64,000 nt of DNA from Actinomadura craniellae (GTDB lineage Bacteria > Actinomycetota > Actinomycetes > Streptosporangiales > Streptosporangiaceae). A program made the position numbers and the translations under genes. This document shows positions 17,451-26,000 of this stretch, one piece after another. Each line of letters opens with the position of its first letter. Positions within the stretch are counted from its first letter, which is position 1. Under the pieces are notes generated by a model. The model did no database searches. It saw only the letters and a list, made by a program, of their open reading frames with translations, and was not told the DNA's origin. The stretch is from the NCBI RefSeq assembly GCF_003289645.1, contig NZ_QLYX01000010.1, positions 1 through 64,000 on the forward strand, given 5' to 3'.

Positions 17451-18841
17451 CGGTCCGCCAGCCGGGTCTTGACGACCTTGCCCATGGCGTTGCGGGGCAG
17501 GGAGTCGACCAGGTGGACCAGCCGGGGGCGCTTGTGCACCGACAGCTGCCCGGCGACGAAGTCGATCAGTTCCGGCCCGGTCACCCCGTCGGCCACGACG
17601 TACGCGGTCACCTGCTCGCCCAGGTCGGCGTGCGGGGTGCCGACGACGGCCGCCTCGCGCACCGCCGGGTGGGCGAGCAGCGCGTTCTCCACCTCGCCGG
17701 CGCCGATCCGGTAGCCACCGCTCTTGATCAGGTCCGTGGAGGCGCGGCCGACGATCCGGTGCCGCCCGTCGGGGTCGATCACCGCGATGTCGCCGGTGCG
17801 GAACCAGCCGTCGGCGTCCAGCACCTCGGCGGTGGCGGCCGGGCGGTTCAGGTAGCCGCCGAACGGGACGGGGGTCCGCACGTACAGTTCGCCGGGCGAC
17901 TCGCCGTCGGCCGGTACCGGGCGACCCTGCTCGTCGGCCAGCCGGGTGCGCACCCCGGGCAGCGGGGTGCCGACGTACCCGGGGCTGCGTTCCCCGCCGG
18001 CGCGGGCGCTGACGGTGATCAGGGTCTCGGTCATGCCGTACCGCTCGACCACCCGGTGCCCGGTGCCGGCGGCCAGCCGTTCGAACACCGGGACGGGCAG
18101 CGCCGCGCTGCCCGACACCAGCAGCCGGGCCGGGCGGAGCGCCGCGGCGGCGGCCGGGTCGGCGGCGATCCGGGACCACACGGTCGGCACCCCGAAGTAG
18201 AGGGTCCCCCCGGCGCCGGCGTACGCCTCCGGCCGGGGCCGGCCGGTGTGCACCAGCGGTGAGCCGACCCGCAGCGCCCCCAGCACCCCTAGCACCAGGC
18301 CGTGGACGTGGAACAGCGGCAGCCCGTGCACCAGGACGTCGTCGGGCGTCCAGGCCCACGCCGCGGCGAGCGCGTCCAGCCCGCCGGCGATCGCCTGCCG
18401 GGAGATCAGGACGCCCTTGGGTGCTCCGGTGGTGCCGCTGGTGTAGAGGATGAAGGCCGTGGCCGCCGGCGGCGGCGTGGCCGGGCGGGCGGCGGCGGCG
18501 CCGAGCCCGTCGAGGGGCACCAGCGGCAGGCCGTCCGCCCCGGTGCCGGCCGCGCCGAGCAGCAGTTCGGCCCCCGAGTCGGCGAGGATGTGCGCGCGCT
18601 CGGCCGGGCCGGAGTCGGGCGGCAGCGGTACCACGGGGACCCCGGCGAGCAGCCCGCCCACCACGCCGATCACGGTCTCGGCGGTCGGGGTGGCGTGCAG
18701 CGCCACCGCACCGGCCCCGGCGATCTCGGCGGCCACCGCCAGCGCCCGGCCGGCCAGTTCCTCCCGGTGCAGCGCGTGCCCGGCGACCGTCACCGCGGGC
18801 TCCGACCCGCCGGCCCACAGTCCTGCGAGCAGATCCGTCAT
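17447..18841 (-). CDS. matB: Malonyl-CoA synthetase-like acyl-CoA ligase
   Basis: 464-aa ANL-family adenylating enzyme. P-loop-like ILYTSGTTGAPKGVLI, GLPLFHVHGL, the A5 block VERYGMTET, the hinge TDLIKSGGYRIGAGEVE and the A10 lysine in LPRNAMGKVVK are all present. The short length and these variants fit MatB, which makes malonyl-CoA from malonate, CoA and ATP. ATG 18841 (MTDLLAGLWAGG) has GGGAGA upstream; the frame is open to 19021. It is coupled to the carboxyltransferase-like gene. Specificity for malonate is inferred from family likeness only. Confidence 0.8.
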   Translation of the reverse strand: MTDLLAGLWAGGSEPAVTVAGHALHREELAGRALAVAAEIAGAGAVALHATPTAETVIGVVGGLLAGVPVVPLPPDSGPAERAHILADSGAELLLGAAGTGADGLPLVPLDGLGAAAARPATPPPAATAFILYTSGTTGAPKGVLISRQAIAGGLDALAAAWAWTPDDVLVHGLPLFHVHGLVLGVLGALRVGSPLVHTGRPRPEAYAGAGGTLYFGVPTVWSRIAADPAAAAALRPARLLVSGSAALPVPVFERLAAGTGHRVVERYGMTETLITVSARAGGERSPGYVGTPLPGVRTRLADEQGRPVPADGESPGELYVRTPVPFGGYLNRPAATAEVLDADGWFRTGDIAVIDPDGRHRIVGRASTDLIKSGGYRIGAGEVENALLAHPAVREAAVVGTPHADLGEQVTAYVVADGVTGPELIDFVAGQLSVHKRPRLVHLVDSLPRNAMGKVVKTRLADR

Positions 18842-19004
18842 CGGTCTCTCCCGTCGGCCCGGGCGTCCCGCCGTCCCGGAACGGCCGGTGCCTCCCCGCG
18901 GCCGCCAGGCGGGACGTTCTCCCCGGCGGGCCGGCCGGTCGGTTCGGGGGGCAACTCCTGAGGCAAAGACGACCTCCTCGTTCCTGTCGGGCAGTATGCC
19001 CGTT

Positions 19005-19628
19005 ATGGCACCCAGGATCATGACCTACCCCGCACTGGTCCGGCGGCTACGGGCGCTGGACCCGTCGTGCGGGCCGGTCCGGGTGGTCGCGATCGACGGC
19101 CCGAGCGGCGCGGGCAAGTCGACCTTCGCCGGGCTGCTGGCGGCGGCCCTGGGCGGGGCGCCGGTGGTCCGCTCCGACGACTTCCCGGTTCCCTGGGACG
19201 GCGACCCGCTGGCCTGGTGGCCGCCGGTGGTGGAGCAGGTGCTGTGCCCGCTGGCCGCCGGCCGTCCCGGCGGCTACCGCCGCCACGACTGGCGCACGGG
19301 CGCGTACGTGGAACACGTCGAAGTCCCCGTCGCGGACGTCCTGCTGATCGAGGGTGTCGGCGCCGCCCGGCAGGAGTCCCCCGCGGCGTCCCGGATCTGG
19401 CTGGACGCCCCCCGCGACCTCCGGCGCCGCCGCGTGCTCGACCGCGACGGCCCGGAACTCGCGGCGGCCTGGGACGTCTGGGCCCGCGCCGAAACCACCC
19501 ACTTCGGTGCGGACCGCACCCGCGACCGTGCCGACCTCCTGATCGACTCGGCCCGGGCCCTCCGCCCCGGGTTCGCGGCGATCTCCGGTGCCGCGCCAAC
19601 GCTGATCCCCCGTACCCGGCGGGACTGA
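19005..19628 (+). CDS. Uridine kinase-like P-loop protein
   Basis: 207 aa with Walker A GPSGAGKST at about residues 31-39. It then shows the uridine-kinase-type pattern SDDFPVPWDGDPLAWWP, a YRRHDW element and the Walker B-like VLLIEGVG. The lid contains Arg-rich LRRRRVLDRDG. Nucleoside phosphorylation is likely, but close relatives are often annotated only as 'uridine kinase-like'. A second ATG lies 15 nt inside. It is divergent from matB over 163 bp without a clear operator. Confidence 0.72.
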   Translation: MAPRIMTYPALVRRLRALDPSCGPVRVVAIDGPSGAGKSTFAGLLAAALGGAPVVRSDDFPVPWDGDPLAWWPPVVEQVLCPLAAGRPGGYRRHDWRTGAYVEHVEVPVADVLLIEGVGAARQESPAASRIWLDAPRDLRRRRVLDRDGPELAAAWDVWARAETTHFGADRTRDRADLLIDSARALRPGFAAISGAAPTLIPRTRRD

Positions 19629-19658
19629 CCCTTCGGGTGCGGGAGATCAGCGTTGGCG
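19594..19658. terminator. Imperfect 24-bp hairpin spanning two convergent gene ends
   Basis: Bases 19594-19617 pair with 19635-19658 with two imperfect positions and a 17-nt loop. The left arm lies inside the 3' end of the kinase-like gene and the right arm inside the 3' end of the convergent gene. It is probably a shared terminator. Confidence 0.65.
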
Positions 19659-20288
19659 GAGGGCGGCGACGCCGTCCCCTTCCAATGCGTCGCAGTACGC
19701 CGAGCGTCCGGTCATCGCCATGATCAGGGCCAGCGTGGGGCCGGACACGAGCGGCCCGGAGCCGGTGGTGAAAGGACCGTCGGTGGCGACGAGCCGCAGG
19801 CCGGCGATCCGCCCTTTGGCGAGGACGACGAGGTCGGAGCCCTGGTAGTACCCGGCTACCTGCGTCAACGTGTCGATCGGGTAGTCACGCCGGATGCCCA
19901 GCGGGCGCCGGATGTCCTCCGCGTGCACGATCGTCTCGCCGAGCATCGCCAAATCCGGGAGAGGCGGTTTGGTGGTGCTCGTCACGCTGTCACGGAATCT
20001 CTCGAGCGTCTCGGCCGGGGTCGAGCCGAGTTGCTCGGCCAGCCGCATGGCCACCTGCCGGTCGAAGTCGAACCGGCAGCGGATCACGCCCGCCAGCCAG
20101 CGCACCGGGGTGAGCCTGGCCGCGGCGGTCAGGTGGGCGAGCACCTCGCGTACCGTCAGCCCGGCGCACAGCGACGGTGTCGCCCATCGCTCATCGGTCA
20201 GGCTCGCCAGGTCGGCCGCCAGGGCGGCGCGCTCGGCGTGGATCAGCGGCCAGGTCCCGGCCCGCGCCGTCGCTCGCGTCTTGGGCAT
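19647..20288 (-). CDS. Maleylpyruvate isomerase/DinB-like mycothiol-family protein
   Basis: 213 aa of the actinobacterial four-helix 'maleylpyruvate isomerase family mycothiol-dependent enzyme' group. The N-terminal pattern WATPSLCAGLTVREVLAHLTAA and the later ETIVHAEDIRRPLG hold the metal-binding histidines and glutamate of the DinB-like fold. Members use mycothiol or have unknown roles. Nearby genes give no substrate clue. Confidence 0.75.
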   Translation of the reverse strand: MPKTRATARAGTWPLIHAERAALAADLASLTDERWATPSLCAGLTVREVLAHLTAAARLTPVRWLAGVIRCRFDFDRQVAMRLAEQLGSTPAETLERFRDSVTSTTKPPLPDLAMLGETIVHAEDIRRPLGIRRDYPIDTLTQVAGYYQGSDLVVLAKGRIAGLRLVATDGPFTTGSGPLVSGPTLALIMAMTGRSAYCDALEGDGVAALRQR

Positions 20289-20365
20289 GTCGTGGACTCC
20301 CGTCGTGGTTCATGACCCCGGCCGATCGTGCCGGCGGTCAGGTCGCATGGGTCTGGACGTACCGG

Positions 20366-20725
20366 TCACGGGCTCTGCAGGCCGACGAGGTTGCCGTCCG
20401 GATCGGCGAACACGGCGATCCGGCCCAGGGGCGTCTCCGCCGGCTCCAGGACACGGGTACCGCCCAGGCTCTCCGCCCGCGCGAGCGCGGTGCCGACGTC
20501 GTCGACCCGAAAGTAGGTGACCATCCCGGTGTAGGGGCTGCCGGGACCGGCCTGGCCGATCCCGCCCGTCGGCCGGCCGTCGTCGTCGCCGACGAGGGCG
20601 TAGGTCGCGTCGATGGCTTTCACGGGCCAGTCGAACATCTCCTGGTAGAAGCGCCGCGCGCGGTCGGCGTCGGGCGTGGAGATGTCGAACCACGCGGGTG
20701 CGTGCGAGTGGCGGGCCTGCGTCAT
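20366..20725 (-). CDS. VOC family (glyoxalase/bleomycin-resistance fold) protein
   Basis: 119 aa, one vicinal-oxygen-chelate domain. Typical elements are WFDISTPDADRARRFYQEMFDWPV, then GMVTYFRVDDV and the C-terminal IAVFADPDGNLVGLQ. ATG 20725 has GGGAGA upstream. Divergent from an ECF sigma factor gene (73-bp gap), a common actinobacterial pairing. Substrate unknown; it may bind a small antibiotic or act on an electrophile. Confidence 0.82.
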   Translation of the reverse strand: MTQARHSHAPAWFDISTPDADRARRFYQEMFDWPVKAIDATYALVGDDDGRPTGGIGQAGPGSPYTGMVTYFRVDDVGTALARAESLGGTRVLEPAETPLGRIAVFADPDGNLVGLQSP

Positions 20726-20798
20726 GTGGTTTCTCCCGGCGGGGTCGATGGTGGTCGGTCGTAGTGGTGACTCCCCTCGCAGGGCAGAATCGTCGCTC

Positions 20799-21854
20799 GT
20801 GGGCGAAGTTTTCTCCGGACGGTCCGCGGGCCCGGTGGTGCAGGCCGCCGAGCAGGCCGACCTGGCCCGGGCACGCGCAGGGGACGACGCGGCGTTCACC
20901 CGCCTGGTCCAGCCGTTGCGGCGGGAGTTGCACGCGCACTGCTACCGCATGCTCGGCTCCACCCATGACGCCGATGACGCCCTGCAGGACGCGCTGCTGC
21001 GGGCGTGGCGGGGGCTCGCGCGGTTCGAGGGGCGTGGCTCACTGCGCTCGTGGCTGTACGTCGTGGCGACCCGCACCTGCCTGGACGTCGTCGGCACCCG
21101 GGTCAGGCGCGCGATGCCGGTCGACCTCGGCCCGGCCAGCGACCATGCCGTGCTCGGCTCGGCGCCGCCGGCCGACGTCGCCTGGCTGGGCCCCTACCCC
21201 GACGCCGGTCTCGACGACGGCCCCGCCGGGCCGGCCGCGCACTACGAGCAGCGGGAGGCCGTCGAGCTCGCCTTCGTCGCCGCCCTGCAGCACCTGCCGG
21301 CCAACCAGCGGGCGGCACTGCTGCTGTTCGACGTCCTGGGCTTCTCCTCGGCCGAGATCGCGACCATGATGGACACCTCGGCCACCTCGGTGAACTCCGC
21401 CCTGGCCCGAGCCCGCAAGATCGTTGCGGAGAAGGTTCCCGGCCCCGCCCAGCAGCGGGCGCTGCGGCAGATCGGCGACGCCCGCGTGCGGGAGGTCGTC
21501 ACCAGGTTCACCACGGCACTGGAACGGGGCGACGCCGACGCCCTGGTCGCGCTGCTCACCGAGGACGTCACCTGGTCGATGCCGCCGCTGCCGCACTGGT
21601 ACCGCGGCCTCGCGGCCGTCACCGACTTCGCCGTCCAGGTCCCGCTGACCCGCTGCCCCAGCTGGCGCCACCGCCCCATCGGCGCGAACGGCCAGCCGGC
21701 CGTCGCGTGCTACGTCGGGGAGAACCCCACCGCCGTTCACCACGCCTGGTCGATCAACGTGCTGACCCTGCGCGGCGACCGCATCACCGATATCACGTCG
21801 TTCCTCGGCGCCGAGCACTTCGCGCCCTTCGGGCTGCCCCTCTCGGTGCCCTGA
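20799..21854 (+). CDS. ECF sigma factor with C-terminal SnoaL-like domain
   Basis: 351 aa. Region sigma2 has HAHCYRMLGSTHDADDALQDALLRAWRG and sigma4 has LPANQRAALLLFDVLGFSSAEIATMMDTS, both standard for ECF sigma factors. The C-terminal 120 aa (VVTRFTTALERGDADALVALLTEDVTW onward) is a SnoaL/NTF2-like domain, as in the SigJ/SigX-type long ECF groups, where it controls activity in place of an anti-sigma factor. Start GTG 20799 is a best guess; an in-frame ATG lies at 20748. The divergent VOC gene is a possible target. Confidence 0.82.
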   Translation: MGEVFSGRSAGPVVQAAEQADLARARAGDDAAFTRLVQPLRRELHAHCYRMLGSTHDADDALQDALLRAWRGLARFEGRGSLRSWLYVVATRTCLDVVGTRVRRAMPVDLGPASDHAVLGSAPPADVAWLGPYPDAGLDDGPAGPAAHYEQREAVELAFVAALQHLPANQRAALLLFDVLGFSSAEIATMMDTSATSVNSALARARKIVAEKVPGPAQQRALRQIGDARVREVVTRFTTALERGDADALVALLTEDVTWSMPPLPHWYRGLAAVTDFAVQVPLTRCPSWRHRPIGANGQPAVACYVGENPTAVHHAWSINVLTLRGDRITDITSFLGAEHFAPFGLPLSVP

Positions 21855-21874
21855 GCCCGCACCCGGACCGCCCC

Positions 21875-21891
21875 GGCGCCGTCGCGGCGCC
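21875..21891 (+). terminator. GC-rich hairpin after the sigma factor gene
   Basis: GGCGCCG-TCG-CGGCGCC, a perfect 7-bp stem 20 nt after the stop codon. No T-tract is present. Confidence 0.5.
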
Positions 21892-21980
21892 CGGGCAGGG
21901 GTGGCCGGCGCCCGGCCCACCGTGCTCGGTGGCGCAGGAGCGAACGTCAAGGTGACATAACCCTGCCCCTACTTTCTGTA

Positions 21981-22003
21981 ATCACGGAACCTCATAGCGT
22001 GAT
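21981..22003. promoter_or_regulatory. Inverted repeat upstream of the small secreted peptide gene
   Basis: ATCACG-N11-CGTGAT is a perfect 6-bp inverted repeat, 41 bp upstream of the peptide start, in the least GC-rich stretch nearby. It may be a regulator site; no factor can be assigned. Confidence 0.4.
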
Positions 22004-22043
22004 AGATAGGTGTCTGGTTCCCCTCGCTCCCCAGGAGAGACAC

Positions 22044-22238
22044 ATGCCTTCCAAGAAGAGGCTCGCCGCCGTGAGCGGCGTCCTGGCGACCGCCGCCCTC
22101 ACGGTGGCCGCGTTCGCGTCGGCCCCCGCGCACTCCCCCGCCACCGCACGCGAGGACGGCACCCGGGTCCTCGCCACGACCGACCTCAACATCTCGCTCC
22201 ACTCGCTCAGCACGTCCCCCCTCTTCAGCTTCAGCTGA
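22044..22238 (+). CDS. Small secreted peptide, 64 aa
   Basis: The ATG has a strong AGGAGAG Shine-Dalgarno 7 nt upstream. The N-terminus is Lys/Arg-rich (MPSKKRLAAVSG), then a hydrophobic core (LATAALTVAAFASAPAHS) with a likely signal-peptidase site near residue 28. The mature part is about 35 aa, has no cysteine and ends TTDLNISLHSLSTSPLFSFS. I do not recognise the family. It could be a secreted signal or structural peptide, or an unclassified precursor peptide; no modification enzyme is adjacent. Confidence 0.6.
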   Translation: MPSKKRLAAVSGVLATAALTVAAFASAPAHSPATAREDGTRVLATTDLNISLHSLSTSPLFSFS

Positions 22239-22495
22239 CGCCGGCCTCCGGAACCGCCGGACCTCCCCGGGCGGCACGGCCCGCACACCCGGGGCCGGCG
22301 GACCCGGCCGGATCGAGTCCGCCGCCCACCATGAGCAGGGCCCCACGCCCGGAACCCGGTGTCCCGCCATCCGTCGGCGGCGGGACACCCGCAGGCCGGG
22401 CACCGCCATCGCATCCGAGGACCGAGCGGCCGACCGAACAGGACCCGCCCTCGCACCGCCGGCCGCCCGGCTTCGGGAAGACCGGCGGGCCGGCG

Positions 22496-22867
22496 TCACT
22501 CCTCGCCGGAGAACCGCTCCCAGGCGGACTGGCGGGTGATGCCGAGCGCCTCGCCGATCCGCGCCCAGGTGACCCCGCGCCGGCGCAGTTCCTGAACCCA
22601 GGAACGCAGGTTGGCCTCGACCTGGTCGGCAACCGCGGCGACCCGGGGAACGTGGTAGAGCATCTGCTCGTCCGTCAGCGCCCCCCACACCGGCAGGCGT
22701 ACCTCGACCGGCTTGTCGCGGTACTCCTCGATGACCGACTCGGCCAGGCCGACGCACTCGTCGCAGATGTGCACCCCGGGCCCGGCGACCAGCCTGCTCA
22801 CCTCGGTGCTCGGCTTGCCACAGAAGGAACACCACAGCCGCTCGGCCGTGGAATCGGACGTGCTCAT
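22496..22867 (-). CDS. ClpX-type zinc-finger protein with C-terminal HTH
   Basis: 123 aa. The first 45 residues form a C4 zinc finger like the ClpX N-domain: [17 protein letters not shown] followed by [17 protein letters not shown]. The C-terminus [25 protein letters not shown] is a helix-turn-helix. There is no AAA+ domain, so it is not ClpX. A sequence-specific regulator is likely, with the finger used for dimerisation or partner docking. ATG 22867 has GGAGGT upstream, and its promoter carries two matching palindromes. Confidence 0.82.
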   Translation of the reverse strand: MSTSDSTAERLWCSFCGKPSTEVSRLVAGPGVHICDECVGLAESVIEEYRDKPVEVRLPVWGALTDEQMLYHVPRVAAVADQVEANLRSWVQELRRRGVTWARIGEALGITRQSAWERFSGEE

Positions 22868-22878
22868 GCCACCTCCAA

Positions 22879-22930
22879 GTGTCAGGTTGACCCTGACACG
22901 AAGATAGCCGCGTCAGGGCCAGCCTGACAA
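22879..22930 (-). promoter_or_regulatory. Promoter with two identical operators before the zinc-finger/HTH gene
   Basis: On the minus strand TTGTCA (22930-22925), an 18-nt spacer and TATCTT (22906-22901) make a good sigma-70-type promoter. Two palindromes, GTCAGG-N5-CCTGAC at 22881-22897 and 22912-22928, flank the -10 box; their centres are 31 bp (three helical turns) apart. The first is extended to 8-bp arms (22879-22899). Autorepression by the encoded HTH protein is the simplest reading. Confidence 0.75.
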
Positions 22931-22969
22931 CCCACAGGGCGGGCACCCGGCCTCCGATGCCGCGATCCC

Positions 22970-22993
22970 GGGATTCCGGGATTCCGGGATTCC
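22970..22993. repeat. Three tandem copies of GGGATTCC
   Basis: An exact 8-bp unit repeated three times, followed by a partial copy, between the zinc-finger promoter and the end of the hydantoinase gene. No function is evident. Confidence 0.8.
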
Positions 22994-23030
22994 GGAACGT
23001 GCGCATAAGGGACAAGTGAGCGACCAGAGG

Positions 23031-26000
23031 TCAGAGCCGGTCCACCTCCGCCCCGGCGGCGCCGCCCGACAGGGCCGGGAAGCCCGGGCCGCGGTCGAAG
23101 AAGGGGGCGGGGCCCCGGTCGGCGCGGAGCGTCGCGCGCAGCGCCTCGGTGGCCGCCGCGTCGGCCCGCACCTCGGCCGCGGAGCCGTCCACCGCCTGCC
23201 GGACGGTCACCACGACGCCGTAGTCGGCGCGAGCACCCTCGACCGAGACCTTGCCGTCGCGAACGTCGGCGGCCACCCGGGCCGGGTCGCGGTCCAGCGG
23301 GTCGCCCCAGCCGCCGCCCCCGGTGGTCCGGATCCGGATCACCTCGCCGGCCCGCACCGGCTCCCCGTCCACCAGGCCCTCCATCTCCCGCTCAGCCGGG
23401 CCGCCCGGGTCGATCGTCACCCGGAACGGGCGGCCCGCCCGGCCCCCGTTCACCCCCCAGCACGCCAGGATCGAACGGTCCGCGATCGACATGAACCGGG
23501 CGTCGCGCAGCATCCGCAGATGCTTCTCGTAGCCCAACCCGCCCCGATGCTCCCCCGGCCCGCCCGAGTCGACCGCCAAGCCGAGCCGCTCCACCACGAA
23601 CGGCCAGCGCGCCTCGGCGAACTCCGCCGGGATGTTCCGCGAATCCGGCACCACGTGGACGGTGTCCTCCCCGTCGGCGTAGTACCGGCCGCCCGAGCCG
23701 CCGCCCAGCACCTCCCGCATCAGGTACGGGCCCCGGTCGTCCTCCCCGTACACACCGGTGTAACGGATGGTCTCCTGGTCGGCGGGCATCCGGCCGCCGG
23801 TGGCCTTGGCCAGCACCCCGGCCAGGACGCCCAGCAGCCGCAGGATCACGAACGTCCGGGCGTTCGTCGGCGCCGGGAAGATCGGGGTCAGCAGGGTGCC
23901 CTTCTCCGGGAAACGCAACTCCATCAGCGGCACCACGCCCTCGTTGACGTCGAGCTCGGCCATCCGCTCGGGCGTGTCGGCGAGATTGCGCAGCACCGGC
24001 GCCAGCCACTTCGCCAGGAACACCCCGCCGGCATAGTCACCCGCATGGTTGATCGGGCCCTTGGCCTGCGGAGACGTCCCGGTGAAGTCGAGCACCAGCG
24101 GGACCTCGGCCGAGTTGTCGACCGTCAAGGTGATGCGCTGGGCGTGCAGCCGGGGCGGATCGACACCGTCATGCTCGGCGTAGTCCTCCCAGACGTACTC
24201 GCCGTCGGGGATCTTGGCCAGCAGCTCGCGGCGGAACGTCTCGGTGGTCTTGTCGATGATCGCGTCGAAGCACGCCTCGATCGCCGCCCGGCCGTACCGG
24301 TCGAACAACTCGCCCAGCCGGCGGGCGCCCAGCAGGCACGCCGAGCACTCCGCGTCCAGATCGCCGGCCAGCGAATCGGGCATCCGCGAGTTACGGGTCA
24401 TGATCCGCAGCGCCGCCGCGTTCGGCACCCCCTGATCCCACAGCTTGATCGGGGGAACCATCAGGCCCTCCTCGAACGCGCTGCGGGCCGCCGACGGCAT
24501 CGAACCCGGCACCGCGCCACCGATGTCGTCGTGATGGCCGAACGCCTGCACGAACGCCACCACCTCGCCCCCGTGGAAGACCGGCACCGTGACGCACAGA
24601 TCCGGCAGGTGCCCGATCCCGCCCTCCGACAGGTACACGTCGTTGTGGAAGAACACATCGCCCGGGCGCATCGTCTCCACCGGGAAGTCCCGGGCGATCG
24701 GATGCACCAGCGCCGAGTACGAGCGGCCGGTCAGCTTGCGCAGCCGCCGGTCATGGATGCCCGCCCGGAAGTCGTGCGCGTCCCGGATCATCGGCGATCG
24801 GGCGGTCCGCGCGATCGCGGTCTCCACCTCCCGCTCGACCGACGCGAGGGTGCCTTCGACGATCTCAACGAGAATTGAGTCGGCTCTGTTTGCTTGGCTC
24901 GCTTCGCTCGCTTGTCGCGGCGCCTTCGGCGCGCCGTCTTCCCTCGTCGCGGTGAAGATCGCTCGTTCCTCACGATCTTCACCGCTCCTCAGTCCAGACG
25001 GCGCGGGCGCCGCTCCCTGACCGCCTCGCTGCGCATCGGCGGCTCTCTCGTCCGTCCAGTCCGGTTCTTCTGCGTCGGGCTGCCGGTCTGGACGGGTGAT
25101 GACGAGGGTGCCGTAGGGGTCGACGGTGATTTTGAAGCCGGGGTGAAGGGGGAGGGTGGAGCCGAATTCCTCGATCACCGCTGGGCCGTGGATGACCGTG
25201 CCCGGGGTGAGGCGGTCGCGGCGGTAGATCGGGGTGTCGGTCCACGCGCCGAAGTGGACGGGGCGGGTGGCGGTGCGGGCGTGGTCGGGGTCGGGGTCGC
25301 CGGGTGGGCGGGTGGGTAGCTTGGGGCGGGTGATCGGGCCGATGCCGGTCAGGCGGAGGTTGACCCACTCGACCTCGCCGACGCCTGAGGTCACGTCGCG
25401 GTAGGAGTAGCCGTACAGGCGTTCGTGGACGTCGTGGAAGCGCTTGACCACCTCGGCGCGGAAGGCGTCGTCGACCGGGCCGTCGGGGGCGGGGACCCGG
25501 ACCTCGAAGGCCTGGCCGGCGTAGCGCAGGTCGGCGGAGCGGGCGTAGCGGCGGTGGTCGGGGGTGAAGCCCTCGCGGTCCAGGGCGCGGGCGGCCTCGG
25601 TCTCCAGGTCGGTGAGGACGCGGGCGGCCCGGTCAATGTCGAGTTCGGCGTCGCGGGCCACGAAGGTGCGTACGTAGTCGTTGCGGACGTCCACGGTGAG
25701 CAGGCCGAACGCCGAGAGGTTGCCGGGGTTCTCCGGTACCAGCACGGCGGGCAGGCCCAGGACGTCCAGCAGCCGGCAGGCCGACAGCGGGCCGGACCCG
25801 CCGAACGCGACCATCGGGTAGTCGCGCACGTCCAGGCCGCGCTTGACGGTGATCTGCCGCAGGGCGTTGGCCTGGTTCCAGGCGCTGATCTCCAGGATGC
25901 CCTCGGCGCAGCGCTCGGGCGACAGGCCCAGCTCGGCGGCGAGCGCGGTGAGACCGTCCCGGGCGGCGGCCACGTCCAGCGGGATCTCGCCGCCCAGCAG

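Noticed and set aside
17447-18841. NRPS adenylation domain
   Set aside because: Stand-alone, short, without carrier or condensation domains; the motifs suit acyl-CoA/malonyl-CoA ligases.
22044-22238. Lanthipeptide or other RiPP precursor
   Set aside because: No cysteine in the core and no modification enzyme or matching transporter next to it; a plain secreted peptide is safer.
22496-22867. Truncated clpX
   Set aside because: Only the zinc finger matches, and the rest is a complete HTH with its own promoter and start, so it is a distinct small protein.
22970-22993. CRISPR array
   Set aside because: Repeats are 8 bp and contiguous, without spacers or cas genes.
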